From NCBI GenBank assembly GCA_930367215.1, contig OV884056.1, forward strand, positions 39,246,308-39,310,307: DNA of 64,000 nucleotides, read 5' to 3'. This DNA is from Pollenia angustigena. Taxonomy: Eukaryota; Arthropoda; Insecta; Diptera; Polleniidae. Positions within the stretch are counted from its first letter, which is position 1. Each line of letters starts with the position of its first letter. This document shows positions 1-10,879 of this stretch, piece by piece. Below the pieces are notes generated by a model, which saw nothing but the letters and a program-made list of their open reading frames with translations, was not told the origin of the DNA and ran no database searches. Made by a program: the position numbers and the translations under genes.

Positions 1-1205
1 AAATGAATCTGACAGTCATGTAAAATTTTCCGCTGAATCCGAATATCAAGTCAGAATTGTCAAAAGTAAAACAGTTTTTATATACCAAAATAACCGTTAT
101 TTGTCTTTCTAAAAAAGATGATGTGACTGAAATGCAAATTTTCATTTTCGGATTTTAGCGGAAAATTTAACATAAAGATACGGTGGTGTCAAATTCATTT
201 GTTCAAAAAACTGTCACGTGGTGTAATTCAATATAAGCCGCAACCAATTTTAATGCTGACGTCTGTTTGAATGAAGATAAATTAATAATAAATAGTTATC
301 ATATAGATATCACTCATGCAATATTCGAACTGAAGGGGGAGGGGATCAAAAACTGGGCACAGCCGAATAAAGCACTCTAACTTGTTTTTATTTACAATTG
401 AGTTCGAGCGTTTATTCGGACCAAAATCTAATATAATTTTTAGTATTTTTTTTTTCTAAATTTAAAATTTCTCCTATTTTCCGGATGTTCTAAAATAATT
501 AAAAATCGGGAAATTTTTATATCTTAAAAAATTTCGATTTGAGTAAAATATATCTTTAATATGTCCTAAAATCTATTGGTAGTTTTTCTCTATACTGTGG
601 TATTTTTAAAAATTATTTTTCATCGTACAACGATTTCCAAAGAAATAAAACAAACTTGTTTCAATGTAAACAACAGCTGAACTACTTAAGCAATTGGTGT
701 TTACGTATACTTTTATATAATAACGTATGTATGTATGTATTTAAATGCATATACATATGTATACATACGTGTGAAAATATGGAGGAGAAAGTTTTTGGCA
801 ATAGGCGTCTTAAAAATAATAAAATTTATACAAACAATCGTGGGCGAATTCCTCTAATATAGATAAAAATTCATATAGGCACAAGCACAAAAAATCCAAG
901 CAAACGTAGTCATACCACCAACAGCATCTTTTTCAGATGGTCACAAAATAAAATAAATTTAGGATGACAATGATGCAAAAGCATCCAGTAAAAAACACTG
1001 ACAATTATTATTATTAAATAAATTTTATTCAAATTAAAAAAAGGGAGATATTTTTTTAGGTGTTTGCATATAAAAAATAACATTTTTGTTTAAATTATTT
1101 ACTAAAAGTAAATGTTTTTCAAAAAAAAAAAAAATATTTTAAAATTTAGACTTATACAAATAAGAGAAAGAGTTTAAAAAAATGTATTTTTTAAGCCAAA
1201 AAGTC
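1..1205. other. Intergenic flank downstream of neurochondrin
   Basis: AT-rich DNA with homopolymer runs and a short ATGT-rich microsatellite near 726-770. The only longer open frame (656-862, plus) has low-complexity, tyrosine/cysteine-rich content without any domain and no homologue I recognise, so I do not call it a gene. The part next to position 1205 should be the 3' UTR of the minus-strand gene. Confidence 0.6.
1024..1029 (-). terminator. Candidate polyadenylation signal for neurochondrin
   Basis: TTTATT on the plus strand reads AATAAA on the minus strand. It is the first canonical hexamer after the stop codon, about 177 nt downstream. AATAAA is frequent by chance in DNA this AT-rich, so this is only the best-placed candidate. 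Confidence 0.35.
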
Positions 1206-3377
1206 TTAGTCACCAAAAAGTTTTTTGCCCAATTCCATCATACGGTGATTACGACATACTCTCAAGGCATCGGCTTTCTTCAAAACAGCTGTAACTGTAG
1301 AATTGACTTCAACAAGTTGGGATAAAAAGTCTTCATAAGCCGATTTGACATTAGCGGGTAATGTACCTATTTTGACCTTTTTCAAAGTCTGAACAATTCC
1401 CTCAGCCCAGCCGGACTCAATGGCAAATTCAGAAATCCAGGGCACAGATGGCAAAATGCCGCACATAGTTTGCATACCGAGGAACCAAAGCTCTGACAAT
1501 TCCATCCAACATTCTTTGTAGGCAATAGATACTACTAAAGCGGTGGGGTCATTTGATTCATCAATAGTGTAGGCATCCCAGAGGAAACGTATGGTAGCTT
1601 GTATGTAACGGGTTATAGAGAAGTCATTTTGTTTAACTTTTCTAGCCTGTTGCTTAAGTAACAGTAGACCTAAGACAGACAGATTGCCGTGCATGACCAA
1701 ATTATCGTGAGTGTCCTTTAGTTCAGGCAAATGTTCGTATACAAATTTGAAGAGATTTGCGAAGAATTGACCATCTTCAGCAAGTTTTGGTTCTAAAACG
1801 CTCAAGTTCATTAAAATATTACACAAAGAACAAATGGCAGCGCGTGCTACTTTCATTTCAGCTAGTTGTTCTGGTGTTGGAACTGGATCTGGTTCATTCA
1901 TGCGTTTTAAGCGCTCAGCTCTAGGGATTGGAGGTCTCTTATACTGAGCCAATGAAAAGTAGAATTCTAAACTTTGCAGGAATACTTCATCTTGCTTAGT
2001 GGCAAAAACAACTTTCCTGGCATCATCTTCTACCACCAAGTGACACAAAGCAGGCAACATTACTCTAAGTATATCTTCTGGAGCATCGGTGTCCTTAGGA
2101 CCAGCCCTCCATTCTTTAAACTCGTTGAAGGATTCATTGGCTACCTTAAACATAAAAGGCAACAATTTGTAAATAGCAGGTCTCATGGCGGTGGTTTCTT
2201 GGGCCAACCAAGCAGCCAAAATGCGCACAGTTCCTCTAATGAAAGCCTTTTCCTTAGGATTAGTTGTATCTTTAATCTTGTCATTTGAGACGCGAGTTAA
2301 AACAGCTAAGACTTGATTAAAGGCACCTTTAAGGGCGGTATAGGTCGTTTGCTTTTCTTTGGCTTCCAAGTCCAAAATATCCTTAGCCATATACTCGATG
2401 CATTGCTCCAAAATGGTAAAGCAACATTGTATTAGTTCACTGTTGCGGAAGGTGGCTTCCAATTTCTTTTCATCCATTTGCATTCTAACCTCAATAGCAG
2501 CCATTTGCAAAATCATCAAGTAGAATTGTTTGCCATCATCCATAAAGGCCCATTGGATACCTAAAACATTAAGTGTGCTGGCAATCAGATGAAGAGCAGG
2601 ATCTCTTTGCTTTGGTCCAATTTTACTCTTAAGAATATCTCCACAGCCTTTAAATAAACTCTCTGGCCAGATTTCTCCATCGAGGGAGTTTAAAATCAAC
2701 TCTTTCTTGCAAGTTTTCAAAATTGAAGACAGAATTTTACATAATTCATATTTGCGTTCATTGTTTTCGGTTTCCATATCCAAAGCAATACGTTGCACCA
2801 AGGCATGGAAGGGTTTAGGGTCATCGGTCCAGGAAGAGCCACCAAATTTATTCACCAACAAAACAATCAGCTGCAAAGCTTCATCAGTTTGAAAACTTTG
2901 AGCAGAATAAATCTGAGACATTTTAGGTATGGCCTTCATTGTCATCAAAGCATTTTGACCAGGTTCATAGGAGGCAATAAACTTTAAGCAACTATAAGCC
3001 TCGCTAACCACAATCAAGTTGTCGTCACAGTCGTCATCATCAGCTTGCTCTACAATCTCCAAAAGGGTGGGTATAACATCCAAAACATCTTTATGTGTTG
3101 CCAAATCTTCTTCTTGGCAGAAGCAAGTCAATATGGACAAAGCAACACTTTTATACACCAAAGGTGGACAATCGTTGGGCAAATTTTTACCGCTTAGTAA
3201 CTTTTTCAAGAAGGTCAAACCAATGGCCTCGAACAATAATTGCTTGGCAGCTGCATTACAATCCTTGCCCTTCACTAATTTGGTGACCATAAAAAGGGCA
3301 GCAAATTTTTCAGTATCACTTTTAGTGGCCTTTAACATGGACGCACATTTTTTAACAGCTTCTGGTACATCAGCCAT
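1206..3377 (-). CDS. Ncdn: Neurochondrin homologue
   Basis: An uninterrupted 723-codon frame, close to the roughly 730 residues of vertebrate neurochondrin, a cytosolic leucine-rich, armadillo-like helical protein linked in vertebrates to neurite outgrowth and neuronal signalling. Family landmarks are spread along the whole protein: SDTEKFAALFMVTKLVK (residues 20-36), the LLFEAIGLTFLKKLL segment, CFCQEEDLATH, an ELCKILSSIL block, the VRILAAWLAQET block near the middle, LPALCHLVVEDDARK, and ELWFLGMQTMCGILPSVPWIS near the C terminus. The acidic run QADDDDCDD lies near residue 112. The ATG at 3377 is chosen because the family N terminus starts just after it and the context (AAAAAATGGCT) suits fly translation. 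The coding part has no intron here. There are no breaks and no partner genes nearby. I am confident of the family; the fly function is inferred. Confidence 0.95.
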   Translation of the reverse strand: MADVPEAVKKCASMLKATKSDTEKFAALFMVTKLVKGKDCNAAAKQLLFEAIGLTFLKKLLSGKNLPNDCPPLVYKSVALSILTCFCQEEDLATHKDVLDVIPTLLEIVEQADDDDCDDNLIVVSEAYSCLKFIASYEPGQNALMTMKAIPKMSQIYSAQSFQTDEALQLIVLLVNKFGGSSWTDDPKPFHALVQRIALDMETENNERKYELCKILSSILKTCKKELILNSLDGEIWPESLFKGCGDILKSKIGPKQRDPALHLIASTLNVLGIQWAFMDDGKQFYLMILQMAAIEVRMQMDEKKLEATFRNSELIQCCFTILEQCIEYMAKDILDLEAKEKQTTYTALKGAFNQVLAVLTRVSNDKIKDTTNPKEKAFIRGTVRILAAWLAQETTAMRPAIYKLLPFMFKVANESFNEFKEWRAGPKDTDAPEDILRVMLPALCHLVVEDDARKVVFATKQDEVFLQSLEFYFSLAQYKRPPIPRAERLKRMNEPDPVPTPEQLAEMKVARAAICSLCNILMNLSVLEPKLAEDGQFFANLFKFVYEHLPELKDTHDNLVMHGNLSVLGLLLLKQQARKVKQNDFSITRYIQATIRFLWDAYTIDESNDPTALVVSIAYKECWMELSELWFLGMQTMCGILPSVPWISEFAIESGWAEGIVQTLKKVKIGTLPANVKSAYEDFLSQLVEVNSTVTAVLKKADALRVCRNHRMMELGKKLFGD

Positions 3378-4047
3378 TTTTTATACGTTTTTAATATTAA
3401 AAAATATAGAAAACTTTTCTTTCTTATAATGATTTATTTGAAATCATATATTTATATTTAAATATTATAAAATATTGTATGTATCTATATATCTATATAT
3501 AGATCTATATTACTTTCTGTTCACACTTTCACTACTATGTACCAGCAAATTGTATCTTTAGTTTTACCTAGTGTCACAATAATATCGGCGTTTCTTTGCG
3601 CTAAAGAGATCTTTACCAGCCGACTTTTACTCCCGTACTGAACATTTTGAAAATTTGTTTGTACCACAAAATCCTTAAAAGCTACACAAAGAACACAATT
3701 TTTCTCAAAATATATAAATTTATTTTTTATATCGTATAGAAAAAAAACCCGGTGCATTTTCCTATTGGATACCATGGAGCTCATTTGCACAAGCACACAC
3801 TAAGAGCGAGATTGTTTGCTTTATTTTAAAGTACACATACAACAATTCCGCTCTTGAGAATTTTTTTTTTAAATAGGGAAACTGGGAGAAAGAAAAACAA
3901 TGCGTAGGCCTTGCATACAGTAAATTAAATATACTTCACAAAATTGTTTAGAAAAGAAAATTATTCTATCTCAATTTAAAGATCACACTGCTCATTTTAC
4001 TCAATTTTCTCAAAAATATATTTTTCTTATATTTTATTTTATTTCAG
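3378..4047. promoter_or_regulatory. Upstream region of neurochondrin
   Basis: This should hold the 5' UTR and promoter of the minus-strand gene. The first 120 bases are AT-rich with a TATATAGATCTATA palindrome near 3490-3510. The stretch 3520-3800 is less AT-rich and carries a 91-codon minus-strand frame of no recognised family, probably untranslated leader. A run of T then ATTTCAG at 4041-4047 looks like a splice acceptor on the plus strand. No initiator or TATA box can be assigned with confidence. Confidence 0.35.
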
Positions 4048-4057
4048 AGTTGCCAGT

Positions 4058-4147
4058 ATGTTTTGGAGTGCAGTTTATGGTCATATTGCTCTGTATCAGC
4101 AAATGCAGATGAAGCAGATGCAGACGAAAAAAGAATTAAAGCGTTAG
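4058..4147 (+). CDS. Possible 29-residue open frame after a splice acceptor
   Basis: A pyrimidine-rich tract ending ATTTCAG (4041-4047) precedes an ATG at 4058 that opens 29 codons: MFWSAVYGHIALYQQ followed by a Q/M/K-rich basic tail, stop TAG at 4145. The frame is also open from the acceptor, so it could be a terminal exon or a small peptide. The sequence is amphipathic with a hydrophobic start and a charged helix-like end. I recognise no family, no donor exon was found, and a frame this short can occur by chance. A SINE begins directly after the stop. Confidence 0.2.
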   Translation: MFWSAVYGHIALYQQMQMKQMQTKKELKR

Positions 4148-4490
4148 CATTTAATAATTAGTATTTTGGTTATTTTTGTTAACCTGTTTATGGTTTTTAA
4201 TCCAAATTTTTATATTTTTATCAAATCTAATTTTCATTAAATTATTTTTATGAAGAAGGTAATTTTACAACATGAAATTAATTAAAACTTATTGATAATT
4301 GATGATTCATTCTTGACCCAGGCTTTCATTAACAAGTAACCCTTATATGTTTCAATTGTTTCCACTCAATCTCTTCAGAGGGTTTTGCCGTTTAACACTC
4401 ACAGCCATTGACGACTCCTGGCAGTCAATAGTCAAACATCAATCTTTAAACCGAATAGTATTTACCCTTTGGTAGATCGAAAGTTGGTTT
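4148..4490 (-). mobile_element. tRNA-derived SINE, copy 1 (diverged)
   Basis: Most diverged of four related copies. It shares the AT-rich 3' body (AAATTATTTTTATGAAGAA on the plus strand) and the head region (GTCAAACATCAATC) with the copies at 5.4 and 6.0 kb. The polymerase III B box is eroded here, unlike in the other copies. Confidence 0.6.
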
Positions 4491-5437
4491 GAATGATTAC
4501 ACATTCCAACACTCAATTTGCTTCTTTGAATTTATCATCTGATTCCAGTTAATTTGGGTGAATTCAAAACTGTAATCAGTTTGTCTCTATCGCCTCTAGT
4601 TTTCATGATATAGATTTTTTATACCCTCCACTTATGACCTCCAATTACCAATTACCCAAAATTTTTTTTCCAAAATTTTAATTTTTTATCAAAATTTTTT
4701 ATTTAGTGTTATAGGTATTGCCAAAAAAAAAAAATTCCTAAATTTAAAGAAGCAAAAATATTTTTTAATTTTGTCGGGATGTGTTATCTATTTTAATTGA
4801 TTTACATGTTCTTCCTTGCCTCTGTTTTATCGGACTTTTTGTCAAGAATACTTCTGGACGTCCAGAGTATTTTTTTTTTGTTTTTAATTTTTTTGTCTTT
4901 CTTTTTCTTTTTGATATTAATATTTCACTTAAATTTGAAAAACTTAAACATAGTTAAGCCAACATATTTTATATAATTATTAACGCAATGAAAATATATT
5001 ATTTATTCAAAAAATGTTTTAAAATTATCATATCTCCCTTGTTCAACAATAGTGTATTAACTCAAAGTTTTTATTCTTTCACTTTTGGAATCGGCAGGTT
5101 ATATGCATATCTAACCGCTGTAAAAAATGTCGTGTTATTTTGTCTACTTTCTGTAATAAAACGGTTGGTTTAATAGGAATCATACTGTAAAATTACGTAA
5201 AAATCGGTCGATAATTAAACACATGCCCCATATAAAGCCCACTCTTGAAAACCGCCTTAGCATGCGTAACATCGAAACGAATAATGGCTATTGTATTAAG
5301 TTAAGGTCACTGTTTTATATGACTAGAAAAAACACTGTAAAATCTCGTGAAAATAAGTTTAAAATTTAACTACTATAGACCTCACATAAGCCTAATGCCA
5401 AATTTTTAGGATATTATTTTAAACTTTATAAAGTTAT
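4491..5437. other. AT-rich spacer with partial repeats
   Basis: No gene seen. The segment 4790-4920 (starting TTAATTGATTTACATGTT) recurs in diverged form at 5819-5940, so SINE plus flank may have been duplicated as a unit. The segment 5175-5400 contains phrases typical of the dispersed repeat described at 10.9 kb (ATATGACTAGAAA, CGTGAAAAT). Confidence 0.45.
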
Positions 5438-5800
5438 TAATTAGTATTGTGGTTATTTTGTTGAACTATTTATGGTTTTTAATCCAAATTTTTAATATTT
5501 TTAATTAGGCTTAAGTTCATGAAATTTATATTTTATTAAATTATTTTTATGAAGAAAGGAATTTTTACAACATGAAAATTAATTAAAATTGTTATTGATA
5601 ATCTTTCATTCTTGACGTGGCTCGGGCTCGAACCCTGGCCGGCAGGTTACCATGACATGTTTCGATCGCAACCACTCGATCTCTTCAGATGGATTTGCCG
5701 TCTTACACTCGCAGCCATCGACGACTGCTGACGTCACTAGTCAAACATCAATCCTTAAACCAAATTGTATTTTAACATTTGGTAGATCGAAATTTTGCTT
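5438..5800 (-). mobile_element. tRNA-derived SINE, copy 2
   Basis: On the minus strand there is a tRNA-like head with B box GGTTCGAGCCC and a weak A-box-like TGGCTGCGAGTG, followed by an AT-rich body. It is almost identical to the copy 564 bp downstream. As a polymerase III-transcribed, non-coding retroposon it would depend on a partner LINE, which cannot be named from this window. Confidence 0.75.
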
Positions 5801-6001
5801 TCCTGAATGATTATCCATCTTAATTGATTTTACATGTTTTTTCCTTTACTTCTGTTTTTTCGAACTTTCGTCAAGAATTTTTCTTGAAGTCCAAGTACAT
5901 TTTTTTGTTTTTTCACTTTGTCTTTCTCTTTTCTGTTGACCTTTTTCAGCACAACTTGAAGGACAAATGTACACATAGAGCTCGTGCCTTAGCTTTAACA
6001 A

Positions 6002-6362
6002 TAATTAGTATTGTGGTTATTTTGTTGAACTATTTATGGTTTTTAATCCAAATTTTTAATATTTTTAATTAGGCTTAAGTTCATGAAATTTAATTTTTAT
6101 TAAATTATTTTTATGAAGAAAGGAATTTTTACAACATGAAAATTAATTAAAATTGTTATTGATAATCTTTCATTCTTGACGTGGCTCGGGCTCGAACCCT
6201 AGCCGGCAGGTTACCATGACATGTTTCGATCGCAACCACTCGATCTCTTCAGATGGATTTGCCGTCTTACACTCGCAGCCATCGACGACTGCTGACGTCA
6301 CTAGTCAAACATCAATCCTTAAACCAAATTGTATTTTAACATTAGATCGAAATTTTGCTTTC
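6002..6362 (-). mobile_element. tRNA-derived SINE, copy 3
   Basis: Nearly identical to copy 2, in the same orientation, including the same B box. The two differ mainly by a short deletion near the 5' head (about 6340). The two copies and the spacer look like a recent direct duplication or two insertions of one active lineage. Confidence 0.75.
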
Positions 6363-6699
6363 CTTTCCTGCTTTATAAAGTTAATTTTCATATAGTTACC
6401 TTTAACACAAAAGGCCCTAACTAACCAAAAATTAAAAATAGACTTTTTCATTGATTCTTGTGTATTGCACCAACATAAATGTCCAAAAAAAAAATTGAAA
6501 TCTTTTGACCAAAATTTGTGATGAGTAAAATAATTTTATGGTAAACGCTTAAAAGCCTAACCTACAGTTTGGTTAGTTTGCAACATTTTACAAAAAAAAA
6601 AAAAAAAAATTAATTAAACAGTTTCAGGCGATTTATCAATTTATCATTTTAAATAGTTTTTGCTTCTCTTTTAAAATTTTCAAAATGTTAGATAGAGAC

Positions 6700-7490
6700 T
6701 TTTGCGTTCAGGTGGCGATATAAACTTAAATCGTATTTAAATCAGTGCTCGAAGATAAACAGTACATTATTTAACGTTCGGCTCACACACCCAGGAACGA
6801 TATCTATTTTTTTTTAGTGATTGTGTAGACATACACAACCCTTAATACCGTTCGTAACTATTTTCAAGAAAGAACCGAACATTATATAACATTATATAAT
6901 GTTCGGTTCTTCGTTAAAAAACAGAACAGTTGTAGTGATACTGTAGACAAACATTATATTTTAATGTTCTATAATGTTTTTTTCGTGTGTGTATTTTGTT
7001 TTTGTAAAATTGTTTTTTTTACCAGCCAAAAGGGACGAACATTAACGAGCCGAACTGAACACATTGAAGTTTGTGGATGTTCAAAAAAAAAAAAACCCGA
7101 ACGGAATTAAATGTTCACACCTTTTGTTGAGTTTGATAAAAACAGTAATATTTTTGTGTTCGAAAGATGACTAACAGGGAAACGTTATTTTTTTAATGAT
7201 TTTCTACACAAACACTATTAGCGTTTGTGTTTTCCACAAATCTACCGAACCGAACATTAAATAACGATATTAAGTGTTTATTTTCGAACACTGATTTAAA
7301 TACAGATTGATTTTTTGAGTTTTATTTTAATAGTCTTATTTAGTTAAGATAAAATTATGGTAGCACTAATAAATACAAAAAATATCATAAAAGAGATCAT
7401 TTATTTGCAAGGTGGTCTCAAAAAACAGCTGAATGTTATTGCTTTGCCTGTTGTTGTTGTATTGGTGTCATATTGAGGCCATAACTCTCA
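6700..7490 (+). repeat. Dispersed repeat, copy interrupted by the hAT MITE
   Basis: The flanks of the hAT MITE (6700-6742 and 7302-7490) form one unit that recurs inverted at 44838-45062. Shared phrases are AACTTAAATCGTATTTAAAT, TTTTTTGAGTTTTATTT, GGTAGCAC, GCAAGGTGGTCT and CTTTGCCTGTTGTTGTTG. No coding content. Confidence 0.75.
6743..7293. mobile_element. hAT-type MITE, copy 1 (551 bp)
   Basis: The ends are CAGTGCTCGAAGATAAACA and its near-perfect inverted copy TGTTTATTTTCGAACACTG. It is flanked by a perfect 8-bp duplication ATTTAAAT (6735-6742 and 7294-7301), fitting the hAT pattern nTnnnnAn. There is no transposase, so it is non-autonomous. An internal 38-base near-perfect palindrome (around 6865-6905, ending GTTCGGTTC) is missing from the second copy at 62.4 kb. 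The related sequence at 45.0 kb has a single ATTTAAAT, an uninterrupted paralogous site. Confidence 0.9.
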
Positions 7491-7494
7491 GAAA

Positions 7495-7757
7495 AACAAT
7501 TAGTACGCGTAAAACCGTAACAAGTAAAAAGTTTTGGTTTGCTACAGTCCTATATGACTAGAAATCACACTCCCAAGTTTCGTGAAAATCGGCTCAGGGT
7601 GTCGTTGGAGGGTATCAAAGATTCGGCGCAGCTGAATTGCAATTTTTCGTCACGATTTAAGACGTTTAAAGTATTTTTCGAGAGCGGTAATTTATGGGGT
7701 CTCTTCACAGAAATTAGTGTAAGAGTTAATATTTTAAAATTTGTATTGGGTCTGAAT
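7495..7757. repeat. Fragment of a dispersed non-coding repeat
   Basis: Contains TATATGACTAGAAATCACA and CGTGAAAATCGG, phrases that recur at 5.3, 10.95-11.1 and 11.28 kb. The 79-codon plus and 87-codon minus frames here lack any protein signature and overlap the repeat. Confidence 0.45.
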
Positions 7758-7760
7758 GCA

Positions 7761-8127
7761 ACAGTGGACCCATGGTGAAATAAATAGGTGGCAGCAATAC
7801 GCCAGATGACGATTTTTAGCTCTTGCATTGTTTGTTCACGTTTAAGTCAAAGTTTTATTTGTTTACAAAAAGTCCACGTTTTGTGCTGTGATTATTGTAT
7901 GTATTTTATTAAAGTTTTTGATAATTTAAATTAAAATAAATAAAATATTGTCCATAATTAAATAAAAATTGGCTAAAAAAGAATTTATTTCATCACGTTC
8001 AGCGGCACGCTTTGATTTTTGTTTAAAGTATTTTTTGACGTAAACGGTGATATAATTTCCATTTTTGTTGTAATGTTGCATTTGTTGCCGTTACGATGCC
8101 ACCTGCTTATTCCACCATGAGTGGACC
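7761..8127. mobile_element. Inverted-repeat element (about 370 bp)
   Basis: The left end (AGTGGACCCATGGTGAAATA then AGGTGGCAGCAATACG) is matched in inverted form on the right (CGATGCCACCTGCTTATT then CCACCATGAGTGGAC). The inside is AT-rich and non-coding. No clean target duplication was found, so the superfamily is open. Confidence 0.6.
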
Positions 8128-8561
8128 GAATTTGCTTATTTTTATAGCCGTGCATTTATCATTAAAAATAAGAAGTGTTTGAAAAATTTAATGGCTTAAG
8201 CTTATCCGAATGACCGTTTTTATGGCAAAGAACTTTGGTATTATGGCTAGATGAAATTATGAACTGATTTCGACTATTTTAAAAGCTGTCATCTAGAAAT
8301 CATTCTTACCAAATTTCATCTTCCTAAATCTAGCATTACGATCTCTACGAATATTCAACAAGCGGTTGGACATGGTTAGAATGTCTCAGAATTTTACAGG
8401 GATCCAGATTATATATACTTTATAAGTTATCCGATGGTTATTTCGATATTGGAATATATATATAAAAAAATCCTTACACACCCTCTCTTAGTGGGAATAT
8501 AGAAAATTATACAAAAATTAGTTGTTTTGGCAACACCACACATTATATACATAAGCGTATG
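8128..8561. other. Spacer with repeat fragments
   Basis: No gene seen. The part around 8390-8470 (GGGATCCAGATTATATATAC, CTTTATAAGTTATCCG) belongs to the dispersed repeat type with a conserved ATATATACTTTAT core. Confidence 0.4.
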
Positions 8562-8563
8562 TA

Positions 8564-9963
8564 CATTAGGGTGGCCGTTATTTTCTTTTTTTTTGATTTC
8601 TTATATTCTCTCCCCCCAAATCGGTTCAGTTTTATGTAAAAAAAAATACAAAAAAATTTCGTAGCGATAAGTTGTGTTTTAGGGGGGGCGTCCGCCCCTC
8701 AAAGTTTGCCATCAAGCCATTTATTCAAATGTAATTTGTTTGCATATGACTATCTCTTAAAAACAACATTTTACAAGAACATGGTATATGGCAATATTTT
8801 AGCTCTTCTAGTCAACAACATTAGCCTCGAAGAAAGTTTTTTGCTAAAATTAATATTTAAGAAAATAATTAAGAAAACAACAACAAAATTCCAAACATTT
8901 TATATACGTTTTATATATATAAAGAGGGATTTAATGTCAAGTGAACTAATTTTGAAATCGAAATCTTTCGATTTGGATGAAATTTGCACCACCGTTAGTC
9001 CCATTGAATAGTAGTTCAGACACAAATTTTCAACAAGATCGGTCAAAAAGTTTCTGAGTTTGGGACGGTCAAAGTTTGAAATTTTGGCCATATAGGTGTT
9101 CTTTCACATCCATGTAACTTATTACCAATTGGGGTTAGCAAAATTTGTCCCAAGCAGCTTAGATAGCTATTTGATCAATCTTTAAAAAAAAAATTTTTTT
9201 GTTTTTTTTTTGAATTTTTAAAATTTTTTTTTTTAAATTTACAACTTGGCAAAAAAAAAAAAAAAAAAAGTTTTAAATATAAAAAAAATATGTTAAAAAA
9301 TTTTTAAAAAAAACCAAAAAATTTTTTTTAAAAAGATTGATTAAATAGCTATCTAAGCTGCTTGAGACAAATTTTGCTAACCCCAATTGGTAATAAGTTA
9401 CATGGATGTGAAAGAACACCTGTATGGCCAAAATTTCAAACTTTGACCCTCCCAAACTCAGAAACTTTTTGACCGATCTTGTTGAAAATTTGTGTCTGAA
9501 CTACTATTCAATGGGACTAACGGTGGTGCAAATTTCATCCAAATCGAAAGATTTCGATTTCAAAATTAGTTCACTTGACATTAAATCCCTCTTTATATAT
9601 ATAAAACGTATATAAAATGTTTGGAATTTTGTTGTTATTTTCTTAATTATTTTCTTAAATATTAATTTTAGCAAAAAACTTTCTTCGAGGCTAATGTTGT
9701 TGACTAGAAGAGCTAAAATATTGCCATATACCATGTTCTTGTAAAATGTTGTTTTTAAGAGATAGTCATATGCAAACAAATTACATTTGAATAAATGGCT
9801 TGATGGCAAACTTTGAGGGGCCGACGCCCCCCCTAAAAGACAACTTATCGCTACGAAATTTTTTTGTATTTTTTTTTACATAAAACTGAACCGATTTGGG
9901 GGGAGGAGAATATAAGAAATCAAAAAAAAAAAGTTCTCCATACAACTAACGGCCACGCTAATG
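8564..9963. mobile_element. Fold-back element, 1.4-kb near-perfect palindrome
   Basis: Two arms of about 680 bp are inverted copies around position 9257. The mirrored 101-codon frames (8706-9011 plus, 9504-9809 minus) differ at a single residue, which shows the arm identity. The ends are CATTAGGGTGGCCGTTA and its inverted copy ending CTAATG, with TA on both sides (8562-8563, 9964-9965), compatible with a Tc1/mariner-like insertion but weak on its own because TA is palindromic. The left arm lacks a short segment (about 12 bp) near its outer end. The mirrored frames have no recognised domain and are probably not genes. Confidence 0.8.
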
Positions 9964-10119
9964 TACATATCGATGGCTTAATATAGAAAGGGCGTTTCGC
10001 GATTTTTTGTTTCTTTACAAGAGTTGAAAAAAACTTGATGAAACCTAAAAATCTTTGATAAAGAAAAAAATACGAAATGTTAGCTCAAAGCGAGCAAGAA
10101 ATTCAGTCCTGTTTTTTTT

Positions 10120-10310
10120 GTTGAAATTTTTAGCTATAAGTCTTCTACGTTTAACAGTTTTATTTGGTTTAATATCTTTGGTTTTTTTAAAATCTTTATG
10201 GATGAAGTTTCCTGCTGATCTGGCCTAAGCAACCAGTGAAATGCGCATTATTTCAAGTGTTTTTATCAAGAATAAAAACTGGGAATTAAGCACGAATAAC
10301 AAAATCTTTT
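10120..10310 (+). repeat. R190 repeat, copy 1
   Basis: About 190 bp with the core GGCCTAAGCAACCAGTGAAA, then TGCGCAT and GTGTTTTTATCAAGAA. Related copies lie at 12295-12480 (inverted), 19385-19560 (inverted) and 46830-47060 (direct). Non-coding, function unknown. Confidence 0.65.
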
Positions 10311-10879
10311 GAAATTAAAATTTTAGGAAGTTATTTTAGAAAGGGCGTTATATTTGGCAATTATTTCAAACAAATTAAAAGCAAGGGCTTTTGTAATAAG
10401 TTAAAATTAAGACAACTTAAATAAATAACTAATATTTTAAGTAAAAAAATAAAATCTTTTTTAAATTTTACAGAATTAACTGTCTTAATATTATGACAAT
10501 CTGTTGGTAGTATTTTTTAAGGCCTTGTTAATGATACCACTTTTTTTTGGTATTTTTTTGTTGCTTTATAAACAAATTCAATAGTAGACTTCAATCTGAG
10601 TGGTAGTAGCTGACATTCATCTGTTAAATTAGTTTGTAAATCAATTGATCCTAATGCATCATTTGCCAAGAATTAAAGCATATTGACTCTTGTCTGATAA
10701 TTCTGCCTTTAATTTAGCAATATTTTAAAAATGAGGTGCTTATAGAGAGGATTTCTGCCTCTTCGTACTTCCTTAACTAGTTAAACAAATTGAGACGGCT
10801 AATAAATACAAATACTTTAAAACAAATCATTAAATCATAGTTGAAGCTACTGTTAAAAATTAACAAAAAGCCTCAGAGC

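Noticed and set aside
3521..3796. 91-codon minus-strand frame upstream of neurochondrin as a separate gene
   Set aside because: No family recognised, and it sits where the neurochondrin leader is expected.
8706..9011. 101-codon frame and its mirror copy at 9504-9809 as a gene pair
   Set aside because: They are the arms of one palindrome, the residue composition follows AT-rich codons, there is no domain, and identity between arms explains the open frames.
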